Origin: Methylomonas sp. | Lineage (GTDB): Bacteria; Pseudomonadota; Gammaproteobacteria; Methylococcales; Methylomonadaceae | Assembly: GCA_026989715.1 (NCBI GenBank) | Contig: JALSIU010000152.1 | Span: 1-20,286, forward strand | Direction of reading: 5' to 3' | Length of the DNA: 20,286 nucleotides | Part shown: positions 6,488 to 13,712 of the stretch, piece by piece | Layout: each line of letters opens with the position of its first letter | Numbering within the stretch: the first letter of the stretch is position 1 | The notes under the pieces: model-generated | What the model saw: only the letters and a program-made list of their open reading frames with translations | Told to the model about the DNA's origin: nothing | Databases searched by the model: none | Position numbers and translations under genes: made by a program

Positions 6488-8047
6488 ATGATTAAAAAGA
6501 AAATTATTTTTGCACTAGGGGCATTATTATTTGCCCCCATCACAACTTATGCAGAAAAAATTCAGTTTATTAATGGCGACTCATTAGATGCACTGATTAT
6601 CAGGCAGACGAATACAACGCTGACTTTTTCCCATGCAGTGCTGGGTGAAATAACCGTTGATAAGGCCAAAATCGGCAACTTAAGCACTTTAAATTTAGAG
6701 GATATGAATAAAGAAAATACTGCTTTCATGCCGCCTGTTGCGGTGCCGCAAGAGGAGACTGTGACGGAATCTGTTCCTGCTGAACAGGCAGAAGTGGAAA
6801 AAGAAGTTAAAATCGCGCAAGAAAAAGCCATTGTTGCCAGAGAAAACGTGGATAAGGCAAAAGCTGCACTGCAACTTGCACAGAAAAATATGCAAGTCGC
6901 AGAAATAGAGGATAAAGAACTGGCTCAGCAAGCAGTGCTTGATGCAGAGGCTAAGCTAAAAGCGACACAACAAGCGTTGATTGTTGCGGTCGATGATATT
7001 GGTACGATTAAGAAAAATGCTGTGATAGCGGAAAAGGTAGGCATTGCAAATGTTGCTGTTGCAGTTGCTGACAAGAAGCTTAAGCAGGTAATGGATGATT
7101 TAAAACAAGCAGAGGCAAATCTTAGGCAGGCAAAAAAGCAATTGAGATATGCTAAAGAAGCAGGAGCTGATGATGATGTGCTTGCGGCAGCGGCAGATAA
7201 GGTTGATATGGCTGAAGAGGCAGTTGATACTGTTAATGAAAAAATTGAATTAGCGACTGAGAAAATGGAGCTTGCGCAAGAAAAAGTGCAACTTGCTAAA
7301 GGCGAAAAAGTGCCTAATGGTTTCTTAGGAACAGGTTGGTTTAAAGGTTGGGATAGTAGTTTTGAAGTGGGTATATCAGGTGCCTCTGGCTCAACAAATA
7401 ATGCCAAGTTTCGGATGGGGTTTAACTCTTTATTTGAGAATGATGAGCATCGCTGGGACTTTAAAACCTATTTTTTCTATAATTCCGAAGATAACGCTGT
7501 GACTGAGCAACGCTTAAATGCTGTTTTGGTAAAAGATTGGTTTTTTAAGAATACACCTTGGTTTGCTTTTATGTCGGCAACCTATGATATGGATGAGTTT
7601 AGAGATTGGGATCATCGTTTGCAGATCGCAATCGGGCCTGGTTATCAGTTTATTAAAAATGATGATTGGGAGCTTTCCGGACGTATGGCGGGAACGGGTA
7701 TTTTCGAGTTCGGTAAGAAAATTGATGACCCAAATAATCCGGCTGATTTTGATGAGAATATACCGAGTACTTACCTCAAGACAAATACGCAAAGCTTTGA
7801 ACTGATGCTAGGGGCTGATTTGGCATGGCAAATTTCACCTAAGCAAAAATTTACATTCTCTAATTATATTTATCCTAGCATGACGGATTTGAGTGAGTTT
7901 CGAAATGTAACCAAGATTAACTGGATGCATGATGTGGAGTTTTTTGAAGGGTTGGCGATAACATTTGGCATTATTAATGAGTATGATAGTACGGAAACCA
8001 ATGGTAATGATTTAAGGTATAGCATGTCTGCAATGTTCCATTTTTAA
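6488..8047 (+). CDS. DUF481-type outer-membrane protein with long N-terminal coiled coil
   Basis: Predicted outer-membrane beta-barrel. A signal peptide ends around residue 22 (ITTYA-EK). Residues 24-70 form a small domain seen in other DUF481-type proteins (IQFINGDSLDALIIRQTN, then FSHAVLGEITVDKAKIGNL). Residues about 95-273 are an uninterrupted Ala/Lys/Glu/Gln-rich helix with coiled-coil pattern (for example DDLKQAEANLRQAKKQLR and ELATEKMELAQEKVQLAK). Residues about 290-519 match DUF481: FEVGISGASGSTNNAKFRMG, KDWFFKNTPWFAFMSATYD and IAIGPGYQF. The chain ends in Phe (SMSAMFHF), the usual Bam recognition end for barrels. At 519 residues it is about twice a plain DUF481 protein. No Shine-Dalgarno is evident. 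Function is unknown. A lipoprotein gene follows 25 bases later. Confidence 0.85.
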   Translation: MIKKKIIFALGALLFAPITTYAEKIQFINGDSLDALIIRQTNTTLTFSHAVLGEITVDKAKIGNLSTLNLEDMNKENTAFMPPVAVPQEETVTESVPAEQAEVEKEVKIAQEKAIVARENVDKAKAALQLAQKNMQVAEIEDKELAQQAVLDAEAKLKATQQALIVAVDDIGTIKKNAVIAEKVGIANVAVAVADKKLKQVMDDLKQAEANLRQAKKQLRYAKEAGADDDVLAAAADKVDMAEEAVDTVNEKIELATEKMELAQEKVQLAKGEKVPNGFLGTGWFKGWDSSFEVGISGASGSTNNAKFRMGFNSLFENDEHRWDFKTYFFYNSEDNAVTEQRLNAVLVKDWFFKNTPWFAFMSATYDMDEFRDWDHRLQIAIGPGYQFIKNDDWELSGRMAGTGIFEFGKKIDDPNNPADFDENIPSTYLKTNTQSFELMLGADLAWQISPKQKFTFSNYIYPSMTDLSEFRNVTKINWMHDVEFFEGLAITFGIINEYDSTETNGNDLRYSMSAMFHF

Positions 8048-8072
8048 TGATAGGTTGAGTAAAGGTATGGTA

Positions 8073-8627
8073 ATGAAGGGTAGAGTAATAAAACAGCAGC
8101 ATATTTTTTGGGGAGTGCTAGTGAGTGTGCTGGTGAGTGCTTGCTCTTATTCAAATAAAAAAGAATTGACGCAAGAAGAAGCTTGTACGAAATTAGAGGC
8201 AGTCATTGCAGATCATAAGCAAGGTTTTAAGCAGTTTAAAAAGCGCCGCTTAAGTTCGCGTTACGCAACTAATGTCAACGTATGGACGGCTGAGCAAGTG
8301 TTTCCATTGGCAACCGCTTGCCAAGTATGGGAGTGGAGTACCGGTTTGCAGACTTATATCTGTCATTGGCAAGCGAAAGCCGGTGAGCAACAAGCACGAG
8401 AAAGCTATGAACATGGTATTGCGAGTGTGCGTCAATGCTTAGATCACACTTGGACAAGAGGGACGGCGGCAACGAAAAGTGGTGGTGAGCGTGCTTTTTT
8501 TACCCAAGAGCATGGTAAAACAATGGTCAGCGTGCGTTATTTTAAAGAAGGGCGTACTATTTTAGACAATTGGCAAACGACTTTATCGGTAGGGGATGCT
8601 AGTAATTTGCAGGCAGATATACAGTAA
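8073..8627 (+). CDS. Predicted lipoprotein of unknown function, Cys-rich
   Basis: I do not recognise the family. From the ATG at 8073 (AAAGG at 8061-8065, 7 bases upstream) the product has 184 residues; an in-frame ATG at 8067 and TTG at 8055 are alternatives. A hydrophobic segment IFWGVLVSVLVSAC ends in a lipobox-like VSA-C with Cys24, so it is probably lipidated and anchored in the outer or inner membrane. Four more cysteines (38, 83, 97, 122) could form two disulfides in the periplasm. The mature part is charged and has Trp-rich patches (ACQVWEW, ICHWQ, DHTWTRG). It follows the DUF481 gene closely, suggesting an envelope pair. It converges on the minus-strand AlbA_2 gene with only 8 bases between the stop codons. 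Confidence 0.7.
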   Translation: MKGRVIKQQHIFWGVLVSVLVSACSYSNKKELTQEEACTKLEAVIADHKQGFKQFKKRRLSSRYATNVNVWTAEQVFPLATACQVWEWSTGLQTYICHWQAKAGEQQARESYEHGIASVRQCLDHTWTRGTAATKSGGERAFFTQEHGKTMVSVRYFKEGRTILDNWQTTLSVGDASNLQADIQ

Positions 8628-8635
8628 AGTAGGGT

Positions 8636-9466
8636 TTATCTGTGCCAGCGGTGTGCAATAAATTCAACCGCTTCTTGTATATTTAAATCTCGGGTGCCAC
8701 CGCCGGTACGTAAATAGAATTTAGGGGTTTTACCTTGGTTTAGAAAAACAGGACGCGGGGAGGCCAGTACGATTAAGCGGCAAACATGTTTGCCATCTAC
8801 GACATGGAATAGGATTTTAACAAACTCACATAAATCCGCCCCTAAATGTGTCGAAATTGCAGTAATAATGGCTTGCTCATAGCCATCTTGGTCGGAGCGT
8901 TTTAAGGATTGGTAGTCCTTTTCCAAGCCGATGATACTACCGTCATCGGCCACACCAATTAATAAAGTGCCGCCTGTTGAGCTGTTTAAATAGCCGGCCA
9001 ATGTTTTTAAGATAACCATTTCCAGGCTACGGTTAATTCTATCCTGCTCCATATCCCAGCGAAATGATGATTTAAACTCCAGTAAGGGGCTTTCACCTTG
9101 CATAATAAGTGTATGCAAATCAACGGATAATTCATTACTTAAGCGACTAATGCGCTGTAAACGCCGATGTAGTGTTTCATAAATAAAAGCAATAATCAGT
9201 CCAAAAACAGCTCCTACTTGCGCTAAAAACAAGGTTTTCTTGGGGGTTTCGCCTTTTAATGAGGCGATAAGTTGCTCAAGGGCATAGTTGATTGCTGCAC
9301 TGGCATTTCTTTGTAGGTCATCGCCTTCCGTTTCAAAAAAGAAAATAAAATCGTTTATAGGGTAAAAGATTAAAACACCATTGAGCGCACCAATGATGGC
9401 GGCGAAAAAGTAAAGTTTAAAGCGTTGTTGCCAGAGGGAAATAATTAATAATAAAAAGCGTTTCAT
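8636..9466 (-). CDS. Membrane-anchored AlbA_2 (Schlafen-like) domain protein
   Basis: A 276-residue protein with two N-terminal membrane segments (about 17-44 and 78-97) and a short coil (100-120). A cytoplasmic AlbA_2 domain spans about 122-270. AlbA_2 hallmarks are GESPLLEFKSSFRWD (124-138), ILKTLAGYLNSSTGGTLLIGV (152-172), DDGSIIGLE (174-182) and the C-terminal FYLRTGGGTRDLNIQEAVEFI stretch. The domain is shared with Schlafen proteins and with bacterial transcription regulators and putative nucleic-acid binders; the membrane-anchored form has no function I know of. The start codon directly follows the TAA of the upstream rhodanese gene (TAA-ATG), so it should be translationally coupled to it. 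Domain call is firm, role unknown. Confidence 0.82.
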   Translation of the reverse strand: MKRFLLLIISLWQQRFKLYFFAAIIGALNGVLIFYPINDFIFFFETEGDDLQRNASAAINYALEQLIASLKGETPKKTLFLAQVGAVFGLIIAFIYETLHRRLQRISRLSNELSVDLHTLIMQGESPLLEFKSSFRWDMEQDRINRSLEMVILKTLAGYLNSSTGGTLLIGVADDGSIIGLEKDYQSLKRSDQDGYEQAIITAISTHLGADLCEFVKILFHVVDGKHVCRLIVLASPRPVFLNQGKTPKFYLRTGGGTRDLNIQEAVEFIAHRWHR

Positions 9467-9847
9467 TTAGTGTTCCATCGGTAAGCCGGCAGCACGCCAA
9501 GCTGTCATGTGCCCTTCGACATAGCGAATATTTTTGAAGCCCGCCAGAGAATAAGCAAATTTAGAAATACTGGCGCGTGGTCCATGTTCGCAATATAAGA
9601 ATATGTCTTGTTGTTTGTCGATATTATCTAATGCATCACTGCTAAAGGCCTGCCAAAAAGGAATGTGTATAGCATAAGGGATATGTCCTGCGCTATATTC
9701 CATTTCTGAGCGCACATCAATAATAATGGGTTTCGTTGCACCTGCTTGCAATAGACTCATAAGTGCTTCCGGTTTTATATGCGTTTCGCCGGATGTGCTA
9801 CAGGCGGTCAGAAATAAGGTCATTATGCTTAATAAAATGTGCTTCAT
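9467..9847 (-). CDS. Rhodanese-domain lipoprotein
   Basis: A single-domain rhodanese (sulfurtransferase-type fold) of 126 residues exported as a lipoprotein: the signal MKHILLSIMTLFLTAC ends in LTA-C with Cys16. The domain runs from about residue 24 to 125, with IIIDVRSEMEYSAGHIPYA (41-59) as the classic N-terminal signature. The active-site loop is CEHGPRA with Cys86. WRAAGLP closes the domain. It probably acts in the periplasm, perhaps on thiols or persulfides; the substrate is unknown. It starts directly after the moaA stop codon and is followed directly by the AlbA_2 gene, so all three should be one transcript. Export makes a direct sulfur-donor role in cytoplasmic molybdopterin synthesis unlikely. 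Confidence 0.88.
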   Translation of the reverse strand: MKHILLSIMTLFLTACSTSGETHIKPEALMSLLQAGATKPIIIDVRSEMEYSAGHIPYAIHIPFWQAFSSDALDNIDKQQDIFLYCEHGPRASISKFAYSLAGFKNIRYVEGHMTAWRAAGLPMEH

Positions 9848-10855
9848 TTATCCCCCGGTGGTATTCATATGGCGCATAATAATCGGCTGTTCGCTTAAAT
9901 CAAACTCATGTTTTTCGGGTTTGATTTCCATCGCATCAATCAAGGTTTGTTTTATAAGGTCGGAATCATTAGGGTGAGCGCGCATCACGGCTTTAAGGTC
10001 AACGGAGTGCTCATTACCTAGGCATAATAATAAGCGACCCTCCGTCGTTAGCCGAACGCGGTTGCAAGTACTGCAAAAATTATGGCTGTGTGGTGAGATA
10101 AAACCAATTTTGGTTTGGCGACCTTGAACACGATAGTAGTCTGATGGCCCAGCCGTCGTTTCGCTAATATGTTCTAAATGAAAGTGCTTTGCTAAATCTG
10201 CCCGAATTTGGTCGCTGGAATAGTACGCTTCAGCACGATCATGTGAGCTAATAATACCCAGTGGCATTTCTTCAATAAAGCTAATATCAATACCTGAATT
10301 TAGGGCGAATTGTACGAGGTCAGTCACTTCATGATGATTACGATTTTTTAAGATAACGGCATTGATTTTAATGCCTTTAAATCCGGCTGCAATAGCGGCC
10401 TCTATGCCTTGCAGGACTGTTTCTAAGTTGCCTGTGCGGGTGAGTTCTTTAAATTTATCGGCATCCAGTGTATCTAAGCTGATATTTAAACGCGCTACTT
10501 GTGCTTGTCGTAATTGTGTGGCTGTTGTGGCCAGTTGTGAGCCGTTGGTGGTCATGACCAGTTCTTCTAATAAAGGAAGTGCTCCTATTTTTTGTAATAA
10601 GCCAATTGCCCCTCGGCGTATCAGAGGCTCGCCGCCCGTTATTCTGATTTTGCCGACACCAAGCTCGGTAAAGCACTTAGCCAATAAGTAGATTTCCTCT
10701 AAGCTCAGAATTTGCTCACGAGGTAAAAACGTCATCTCTTCCGACATACAATAAACGCAACGAAAATCACAGCGGTCAGTGATGGAGATGCGGACATAGT
10801 CAACGGTGCGACCAAAGCGGTCAACGAGTTGTTTTGCTTGTTTGGGGTGACGCAT
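9848..10855 (-). CDS. moaA: GTP 3',8-cyclase MoaA
   Basis: Radical-SAM enzyme that, with MoaC, converts GTP to cyclic pyranopterin monophosphate in molybdenum-cofactor synthesis; cytoplasmic. It has 335 residues (E. coli 329). The N-terminal SAM cluster ligands are Cys29, Cys33 and Cys36 (CDFRCVYC). ITGGEPLIRR (72-81) binds SAM and LNISLDTL is the family strand. The second cluster ligands are Cys261, Cys264 and Cys278 (FCSTCNRVRLT and LLLCLG). The chain ends in NTTGG, the C-terminal Gly-Gly needed for catalysis. It is the first gene of a minus-strand operon with the rhodanese and AlbA_2 genes. No moaC, moaD, moaE or mog gene lies nearby. Confidence 0.97.
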   Translation of the reverse strand: MRHPKQAKQLVDRFGRTVDYVRISITDRCDFRCVYCMSEEMTFLPREQILSLEEIYLLAKCFTELGVGKIRITGGEPLIRRGAIGLLQKIGALPLLEELVMTTNGSQLATTATQLRQAQVARLNISLDTLDADKFKELTRTGNLETVLQGIEAAIAAGFKGIKINAVILKNRNHHEVTDLVQFALNSGIDISFIEEMPLGIISSHDRAEAYYSSDQIRADLAKHFHLEHISETTAGPSDYYRVQGRQTKIGFISPHSHNFCSTCNRVRLTTEGRLLLCLGNEHSVDLKAVMRAHPNDSDLIKQTLIDAMEIKPEKHEFDLSEQPIIMRHMNTTGG

Positions 10856-10881
10856 TAGTTAATTATGAACCTGCTTCAGAC

Positions 10882-10887
10882 TATAAT
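10882..10887 (+). promoter_or_regulatory. Candidate -10 element for the solute-binding protein gene
   Basis: A perfect TATAAT lies 35 bases before the 10923 ATG in the 67-base divergent gap with moaA. The best -35 at 17-base spacing is TTAATT (10859-10864), which matches only three of six positions. An opposing moaA promoter must share this gap; TATAGT on the minus strand overlaps this element. Confidence 0.4.
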
Positions 10888-10922
10888 GGAGCACTAATTT
10901 TATCAGTTTTTAGAGCAAATTT

Positions 10923-11897
10923 ATGATCAGCTATAAAAAAATTATTTTTATCTGGGTGTTGTGTTGTTGTCAGGCTAGTTTTGCGAGTGAGAAACCTTTG
11001 ATTCGTTTAGGTGCGTTAGCATTTGGAACGCTGAATTGGGAATTAGCGGCTATGCAACAGGCTCAATTAATAGAGACCGAGCATTATCGTCTGCAGATTG
11101 CAAAGATGGCCAATCCACAAGCCGGCAAAATTGCGTTGCAATCAGGTGCTGTCGATATGATTGTGGCCGACTGGGTTTGGGTATCGCAACAACGCGCTTT
11201 AGGGAAAGATTATACTTTTTTTCCTTATTCTAATACCACAGGTGCATTAGTGGTTGCGGCAGACAGTGGCATAAACACATTGCAGGATTTACGCCATAAA
11301 ACTCTGGCCATTGCAGGAGGGGAGTTAGATAAAAATAGTTTATTGTTACGCGCTTTAATGACTAAGCAGGGGGCGGCTGATGTTTTTGCCGGTATGACAA
11401 AAATTTATGGTGCGCCGCCTTTATTGGCTCAAGAAATGCGGCGTAAACGTGCCGATGCACTATTGACTTATTGGCATTATGCCGCTCGTTTGGAGGCGGA
11501 TGGGTTTCGCGTATTGCTGACAGGTCATGATATTTTACAAGGCTTAGGCATACAGGTAGAAGTGCCTAGTATTGGTTATGTGTTTAGTGAGCATTGGGCA
11601 AAGCAGAATAAATCCGCTGTACAAGATTTTTTTGCCGTTAGCCGCCAGCTTAAAAATGATTTATGCCATAAAGACGCTGTTTGGAGGGGGATTGCTGATT
11701 TGATACAGGTTAAAACGATACAAGAAAACCAATTACTGCGTCGTCGTTATTGTGCCGGCAGAGTGTTGCATTGGGGGGATGATGAGCGGCAGGCGGCGGC
11801 TGCAATTTATCAATATTTAAAAAAAGTAAGTCATAACCGGCTTACCGAGCATGCTGAAATATTGGAAAGCAGTGTCTTTTGGAAGCCTGGTCAATAA
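10923..11897 (+). CDS. Orphan periplasmic solute-binding protein (NMT1/NitT-TauT type ABC substrate binder)
   Basis: A 324-residue exported protein. The signal peptide covers about residues 1-21 (cut likely after SFA, before SEKP); it has a CCC run but no proper lipobox. The mature part begins IRLGALAFGTLNWELAAM, typical of NMT1/SsuA/NrtA-like substrate binders. KIALQSGAVDMIVADWVWVS and GINTLQDLRHKTLAIAG (the lobe-switch region) support this, as does VEVPSIGYVFSEHWAKQ. This class binds nitrate, taurine, sulfonates, thiamine precursors or similar ions, and the ligand cannot be told from sequence. No permease or ATPase gene adjoins it. The neighbour on one side is the moaA operon (divergent), on the other a phosphate-type porin. 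Confidence 0.8.
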   Translation: MISYKKIIFIWVLCCCQASFASEKPLIRLGALAFGTLNWELAAMQQAQLIETEHYRLQIAKMANPQAGKIALQSGAVDMIVADWVWVSQQRALGKDYTFFPYSNTTGALVVAADSGINTLQDLRHKTLAIAGGELDKNSLLLRALMTKQGAADVFAGMTKIYGAPPLLAQEMRRKRADALLTYWHYAARLEADGFRVLLTGHDILQGLGIQVEVPSIGYVFSEHWAKQNKSAVQDFFAVSRQLKNDLCHKDAVWRGIADLIQVKTIQENQLLRRRYCAGRVLHWGDDERQAAAAIYQYLKKVSHNRLTEHAEILESSVFWKPGQ

Positions 11898-11931
11898 AAT
11901 TAGTAAGATTCATTATATAAAATATGGCTAT

Positions 11932-11949
11932 ATGTCATATTTTTGTAAT
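11932..11949 (+). promoter_or_regulatory. Pho-box-like direct repeat, distal
   Basis: ATGTCAT (11932-11938) and TTGTAAT (11943-11949) are 11 bases apart with the 4-base spacer ATTT, the geometry of a PhoB box. The second half is one base off the CTGTCAT-type core in the GTCAT part. It lies about 50 bases upstream of the better box and could be an auxiliary site. Confidence 0.4.
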
Positions 11950-11984
11950 GAAAAATTGACGTTAATATCAAGGATATAATTGCA

Positions 11985-12018
11985 TTGTCATCATTCTGTC
12001 ATATTTGTTTTTTATGAT
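11985..12018 (+). promoter_or_regulatory. PhoB-type promoter: Pho box plus -10
   Basis: TTGTCAT (11985-11991), spacer CATT, CTGTCAT (11996-12002) form a near-consensus Pho box with the exact 11-base period. TATGAT (12013-12018) starts 10 bases after the second repeat, the usual distance from box to -10 in PhoB-activated promoters, where the box replaces the -35. Transcription would start near 12025 and leave a leader of about 215 bases before the porin ATG at 12241. Confidence 0.65.
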
Positions 12019-12033
12019 ATGCGCTAATTTAGC

Positions 12034-12130
12034 TATCAAGACTTTTAATCTTGATAAAGGGAGTGGGTATTAACAGGAAATACCACCTTGCAAATTATGA
12101 TGGGTGCTATCGATACCACGATTTGTAAGG
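12034..12130 (+). promoter_or_regulatory. Structured 5' leader of the porin mRNA (no known family recognised)
   Basis: Three potential stems are visible. Stem 1: TATCAAGA (12034-12041) with TCTTGATA (12049-12056), perfect 8 bp, 7-base loop. Stem 2: GTGG(G)TATT (12063-12071) with AATACCAC (12079-12086), 8 bp with one bulged G. Stem 3: CCTTGCAAAT (12086-12095) with ATTTGTAAGG (12121-12130), 10 bp with one G-U pair. Its loop contains a second exact copy of ATACCAC (12113-12119), so the 5' arm of stem 2 could pair with either copy. I do not recognise a riboswitch family. Confidence 0.4.
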
Positions 12131-12174
12131 CTGTATTTTTGTGATTACTTTATGTTCAAAATAATATGCACCAG

Positions 12175-12211
12175 TTGTCATATTTTTAATTTGTCATAGC
12201 CACTCTATAAT
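12175..12211 (+). promoter_or_regulatory. Possible proximal promoter with two GTCAT half-sites
   Basis: Two TTGTCAT copies (12175-12181 and 12191-12197) are followed after 8 bases by TATAAT (12206-12211), 29 bases before the porin ATG. The half-sites are 16 bases apart, not the 11 of a normal Pho box, and there is no recognisable -35. A second, activator-dependent porin promoter is plausible. Confidence 0.35.
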
Positions 12212-12240
12212 TTCGTTTTTTCATTTTGGTGGATGTCTCA

Positions 12241-13617
12241 ATGCTTACAAATAAAACAGCTAAAGCTCTGGCTTTAGGTACTTTAACTACACTATCGAGT
12301 GTCACGGTTCAGGCTGATGAACAGCAACTTTTGGATATGCTGTTAAAAAATGGCACGATTAATCAGTCTCAATATGATGAGTTAAGCCAGCCAAAATCTC
12401 CTGTTAAATCAGTGTCTAAGCAAAAGGTAGTAAGTCACAGTGATACAGGTAATGTTAAAGTATCTGTTGGTGAAAAGGGTTTAAAAGTCGAGACAGCTGA
12501 TAAACAATTTAAATTCCAGTTTGGTGGCCGTTTACAAATGGATGCAAATGGTGATGTGGGTGATGATAAGTTAAGCCAGAGATCCACTGAAGGGGTTGAG
12601 ATGCGTCGGGCGCGTCTTTATATGAAAGGTGTGGTCTGGGGTGATTATAAATATATGATTGAAGCAGATTTTGCAGATAATACTGTGGCTGTGAAAGATG
12701 CGTTTTTAACTTATAAGGGATTTGATGGCCTTGAGATTACAATTGGGCATCAAAAGAAGCCTATTAGTATGGAATTGCAAGAAAGCTCAAATGATATTAT
12801 GTTTACAGAGCGTTCTACTGTCAATGTATTGACAGCGCCTGCATTTGACCGGGCGATTGGTTTGCATTTTAAATCCTCTGATAAGGATTGGTCTGCTCAG
12901 ATTGGTTTTTATGGCGATAGTATGGCTCCTGAAAAAAATGGGAATGTTGATGAGGGTTGGGCGGTTGCTTCACGTTTAACCTATGCTCCTATCAATACTA
13001 AAACACAAGTTCTGCATATTGGTGCCTTTGGTGGTTATAAAGGCTTTAGTTCAGCAAATAGTCGTATTAAGTTTTCGAGTGAAACGACGCATATGTCAAA
13101 CTTGAAACTGACTAATGTAAGTGTTGATAAGGTTAATGGTGTAGGGATTGCCGGTATTGAAGCGGCGTATATGTTTGGGCCTTTTTCTGCTCAGAGTGAA
13201 TATGCACATGAGTGGGTAACGCGGAATAGTGGTGAAAAAGATTTAGACCTTAATGCCGTTTATGTACAGCTTGCTTGGACATTAACGGGTGAGTCGCGTA
13301 AATATAAAGGCTCTGATGGTGAGTTTAAATATTTAAAGCCTGCTGAGCAGTTTAGCTGGCAAAATGGTACTTGGGGCGCTGTTGAATTAGCATCTCGTTA
13401 CGGCTTGAGTGATATTGCTTATGGTAGCTACAGCAAAGGAACGCGCGAGCAAGATATTACTGTTGCTTTAAACTGGTATTTGAATAACAACGTTCGTTTA
13501 ATGGCTGACTATCGTTATGCGTTTGACCTTGCAGGTTCAGCTGTTACCAACCTTGATGGCAGTGATTTGACCAATGGAATCCACTCTTTTACATTCCGTA
13601 CTCAGTTTAAACTCTAA
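12241..13617 (+). CDS. Phosphate-selective porin, OprO/OprP family
   Basis: A 458-residue outer-membrane channel of the porin O/P family, expected to be a trimeric 16-strand barrel passing phosphate or other anions. The ATG at 12241 is chosen because GGTGGA (12228-12233) lies 7 bases upstream and a signal peptide follows directly (residues 1-25, ending VTVQA-DE). TTG and GTG codons just upstream (12226, 12229) would spoil that layout. Residues 27-48 form a helical LLDMLLKNGTINQSQYDEL segment typical of the family. The barrel starts near residue 88 (FKFQFGGRLQMDANGD). The motifs MRRARLYMKGVVWGDYKY and GLEITIGHQKKPISMEL are characteristic of the family, and SFTFRTQFKL ends it. Upstream Pho-box repeats support phosphate-starvation control. 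Confidence 0.9.
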   Translation: MLTNKTAKALALGTLTTLSSVTVQADEQQLLDMLLKNGTINQSQYDELSQPKSPVKSVSKQKVVSHSDTGNVKVSVGEKGLKVETADKQFKFQFGGRLQMDANGDVGDDKLSQRSTEGVEMRRARLYMKGVVWGDYKYMIEADFADNTVAVKDAFLTYKGFDGLEITIGHQKKPISMELQESSNDIMFTERSTVNVLTAPAFDRAIGLHFKSSDKDWSAQIGFYGDSMAPEKNGNVDEGWAVASRLTYAPINTKTQVLHIGAFGGYKGFSSANSRIKFSSETTHMSNLKLTNVSVDKVNGVGIAGIEAAYMFGPFSAQSEYAHEWVTRNSGEKDLDLNAVYVQLAWTLTGESRKYKGSDGEFKYLKPAEQFSWQNGTWGAVELASRYGLSDIAYGSYSKGTREQDITVALNWYLNNNVRLMADYRYAFDLAGSAVTNLDGSDLTNGIHSFTFRTQFKL

Positions 13618-13653
13618 ATAGATTCCTATTTTAAGTAGAGTGATATAAAATTT

Positions 13654-13680
13654 TTTAAACCATTTTAGTTCCGGTTTAAA
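13654..13680. other. Perfect 8-bp inverted repeat after the porin
   Basis: TTTAAACC (13654-13661) and GGTTTAAA (13673-13680) with an 11-base spacer lie just before the porin terminator. It may stabilise the 3' end of the mRNA or be chance in AT-rich sequence. Confidence 0.3.
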
Positions 13681-13683
13681 TAT

Positions 13684-13712
13684 AAAAAGGTCGGCTTTTG
13701 CCGGCCTTTTTT
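13684..13712 (+). terminator. Rho-independent terminator of the porin gene
   Basis: AAAAAGGTCGGC (13684-13695) pairs with GCCGGCCTTTTT (13700-13711), with one G-U pair, a TTTT loop and a run of six T. It lies 66 bases after the porin stop codon and separates it from recA. Confidence 0.9.

Noticed and set aside
6925..7407. 160-residue Ser/Ala-rich minus-strand ORF
   Set aside because: It is the antisense shadow of the coiled-coil region of the DUF481 gene, whose repetitive Ala/Lys/Glu codons give an open frame on the other strand.
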